This document shows, one piece after another, positions 57,201 through 60,200 of a stretch of DNA of 64,000 bases. Position 1 is the stretch's first letter, and each line of letters begins with the position of its first letter. The notes beneath the pieces were generated by a model. It was given only the letters and a program-made list of their open reading frames with translations, was not told the DNA's origin and searched no databases. A program made the translations under genes and the position numbers. Origin of the DNA: Ascaphus truei (taxonomy: Eukaryota > Chordata > Amphibia > Anura > Ascaphidae); the NCBI GenBank assembly GCA_036426205.1, contig CM071573.1, positions 48,090,214-48,154,213 of the forward strand, in the 5' to 3' direction.

Positions 57201-60200
57201 CACTAAGGTAATGAAGATGTTTACCACTCCCGCAACTCTTCCAGGAGGCCTAAACACCCACCCTTGGCCAACTACCAGCTTCACCCACCCCTCTACCCCC
57301 AACAAACCGGTTGCTGCTATTTAACCCCTTCATTAGCTGAGAGGTTAGCCACTAAGGTAATGAAGCTGGGCTGTAATTTTACTTTTATTACATAGGATTT
57401 AAGCAGGGGGTTTACGGAGCTGAAATGTATGTGTGTGAGCTCCGGAGACCCCTGGCTTCAATCCTATGTAGTAAAAAAAAAATATACTCCTACATATGTA
57501 CATTGCAAACCTGATATCACCACCCTTTAGGTGGCGGAAACCAAATATGTGGGTTTAAGGTGCGATGTGCATATCAAAGCTACCTGAATAGCTGCGGTTA
57601 TCTATGCCTTACCCATCACATGGCTTGTCTGAGCAAGAGTGCTATCTTTTTCCAGGCAATTTTTACATATTATCGAAGCTTTCTGAGTAACTACACATGC
57701 AAAATCGCTTGTTAAGTGCACTTAACAAGAGTTAAGTCACTTATTGAAGCTACCTGAATAGACCCCACAGTCTGACCAGTTTCGGTGGGACAAGTACACC
57801 CTTTTCAATTTCCTGTTGTCTAGCTATCCATTTAAAAAGCCCTTATACATGACATAATCACTCATTAACTTTTTACACATTTGTCACTAAAATAATTAAA
57901 AAATTACAGGGAAATACCCCAATTACAATCTGCGTATTAACCGTATTTACCATAGGCTCTTATCTCTTGCACCCAACGCATCTCTCTTCCTTGTAATAAC
58001 ATTTTAACTCTGTCCCCTTCTCTTGGGTTAATGTTGACTTTCTGAATACCTATACATTTTAGCTGAGTAGGTTCTAAACGTCCAGGTTTACAAATACATA
58101 GCTACTGTATTTTCTTTTTCACGAACTGTATCTCTAATTTTTTCAGTATTCCTAATGCCTGATTTATGTTGACTAATACATTCGTTTAACATTCTTGTTG
58201 TCAACATTACATTTCGAACATGGACAAGTTAGTAGATTTATGATTCACTATGTAGAAGACCAATTTATGAATTGATTAATCTTTACCTGAATATGGATGA
58301 CTAAATAATTTTGTATTATATGTGTGACTCCTGAGTTACGCTGGTGCAAGTAACTCAGAACACCTGATGAAGTCACACTTGTGACAAAATGCGTAGTTAC
58401 GTGCACCGACGCCCTGAGTTTACGAATACAGAGGTGAATTGTGTGGTGGATACTATTTGAACCTTCAGGCGGTTCTTTTCCCTTTGGGGAGACTAAACCT
58501 CTGCGGATACCATTTCACTGCTGCCTAGGATAAAACCCTGGACAGTTTGGGACTTGCCTCTCTGACCTCCATTGTATCCATGAACTTGTTGCCTTGTGCA
58601 GTAAAGTTTGTACACTGTCAAATGCAATCATTCCTACTTAACAGTGAAAGTCCATGGTTGTAAGTAGAGTTGCGTCGCACCACCGATACAAAAACGAGGT
58701 AGAGAGGGTGACTCCAAAAAATAAAAATGTATTTGATCATAAAAAGGGTAAAATGGGCCAACATGTTTCATGGGCCAGGCGCTTTATAAAGGGCAAAACA
58801 AATATATATTCACTGCGCTTCTCCATGTAAGGAGCATGCTGCTGGTGAAAGGATTGGCCATACAAATGTGCAAAAACAGAAAGTTAATCCATAGGCTTCT
58901 CCCATTGGGATAGCAATAAATGGGGAAATAAATATACATAGTGAAAACTAAATCTATAAGATAAAGGAGACTTTTGGTTACATCCTTTGATCAAATAATG
59001 CTAAGCCTGCTAACCAACGTCAAGATAAGTCTCAATAGCAGGTCCCTATGCAAAATGCATACAAATTTTTTACGAAATATACCCTGAAGGGGTTAATATA
59101 CTCAGCATAAGCTATGTAACTTAGTGCAGTTAAAAACTGGTATATACCTGTGAAGCTACTTACCTGTAAGCAAGTTGAGTGAATTTGCAGGGACCTTACT
59201 GGGAGTTTAGGGACCTTGATAAAGCTCCTGCCACGCAAAACATATTGGTCCGTTGTACCCTTTTTATGACCAATTAAATTGTTATTTTTTGGAGTCACCC
59301 TCTCTACATCGTTTTTGTATCAGTGCTGCAACGCAACTCTCTACTTACTTCTGTGTACTATCTGGCGGACCGCACACCGGAGGGTCCTAACCTTCTACCA
59401 GCAGCAGAGGAACACACATACAAACAAGTGAGTTTCCTCTTCAAATATTGGATTTCAATTAATTAAAGGGGGATTGTTATATTTTACATTGAAAGGCTGA
59501 GGAGAATATTTAGCATCACACGTGTCCTGGGAGGTCACTCTTGGAGAGAGCTTATCAGGACTAATGCTATCTCTTGGTTATTAGCCTATGAATTAACTCC
59601 CCCTCTACAATCAAGATCTGATTGTGGGTTGGAAAGGATTACCTCTCTAAAAACTGTGAAATATATTTACACTCTGTTCATATACGTCAGCCCCAGAATC
59701 CATCTGGACTCTCTTGCTGTGAAAGTCCATGGCCCTGTTTTATTTGTATTACATATTTATACAGAGTTAGGCTATGGAGCTTGCGCTTCTTGTTATATAT
59801 TCACAGAACCTGAGATAACGTATGTATTGTATATACCAGTGAATATTATATGTATGATGGAATTTATGAGCACAGTTTGGACATTTGCAACTTTCTCTCA
59901 AAATTGCCAAACATTGATATGTTATGCAGTGACTCTTCCCCCATCTCCCTCACCCCTTCTCTCCCTGTTGTTTGCAAAACAAAATAGCAACATTTGTGAT
60001 ATTTTTAGGTTTTCATTACAGTGCTCTTTTGTAATGCTTGGCCGAATTCAGTAATGAGCAGTTGTTTTTTTCCTCTCCACATAGCAGCCTGATTGTTGGT
60101 GTACAGCAGTGCTGCGGTCCTACCAGTCACACAGTGAATTTGTTGTTCTGAGTCCAAAACTAACAAGAGTCTCTTACTGTAACCCTGTAACCTTCACTTT

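Noticed and set aside
59629..60054. 141-codon plus-strand frame
   Set aside because: No recognisable motif, AT-rich, no splice or promoter context; likely chance.
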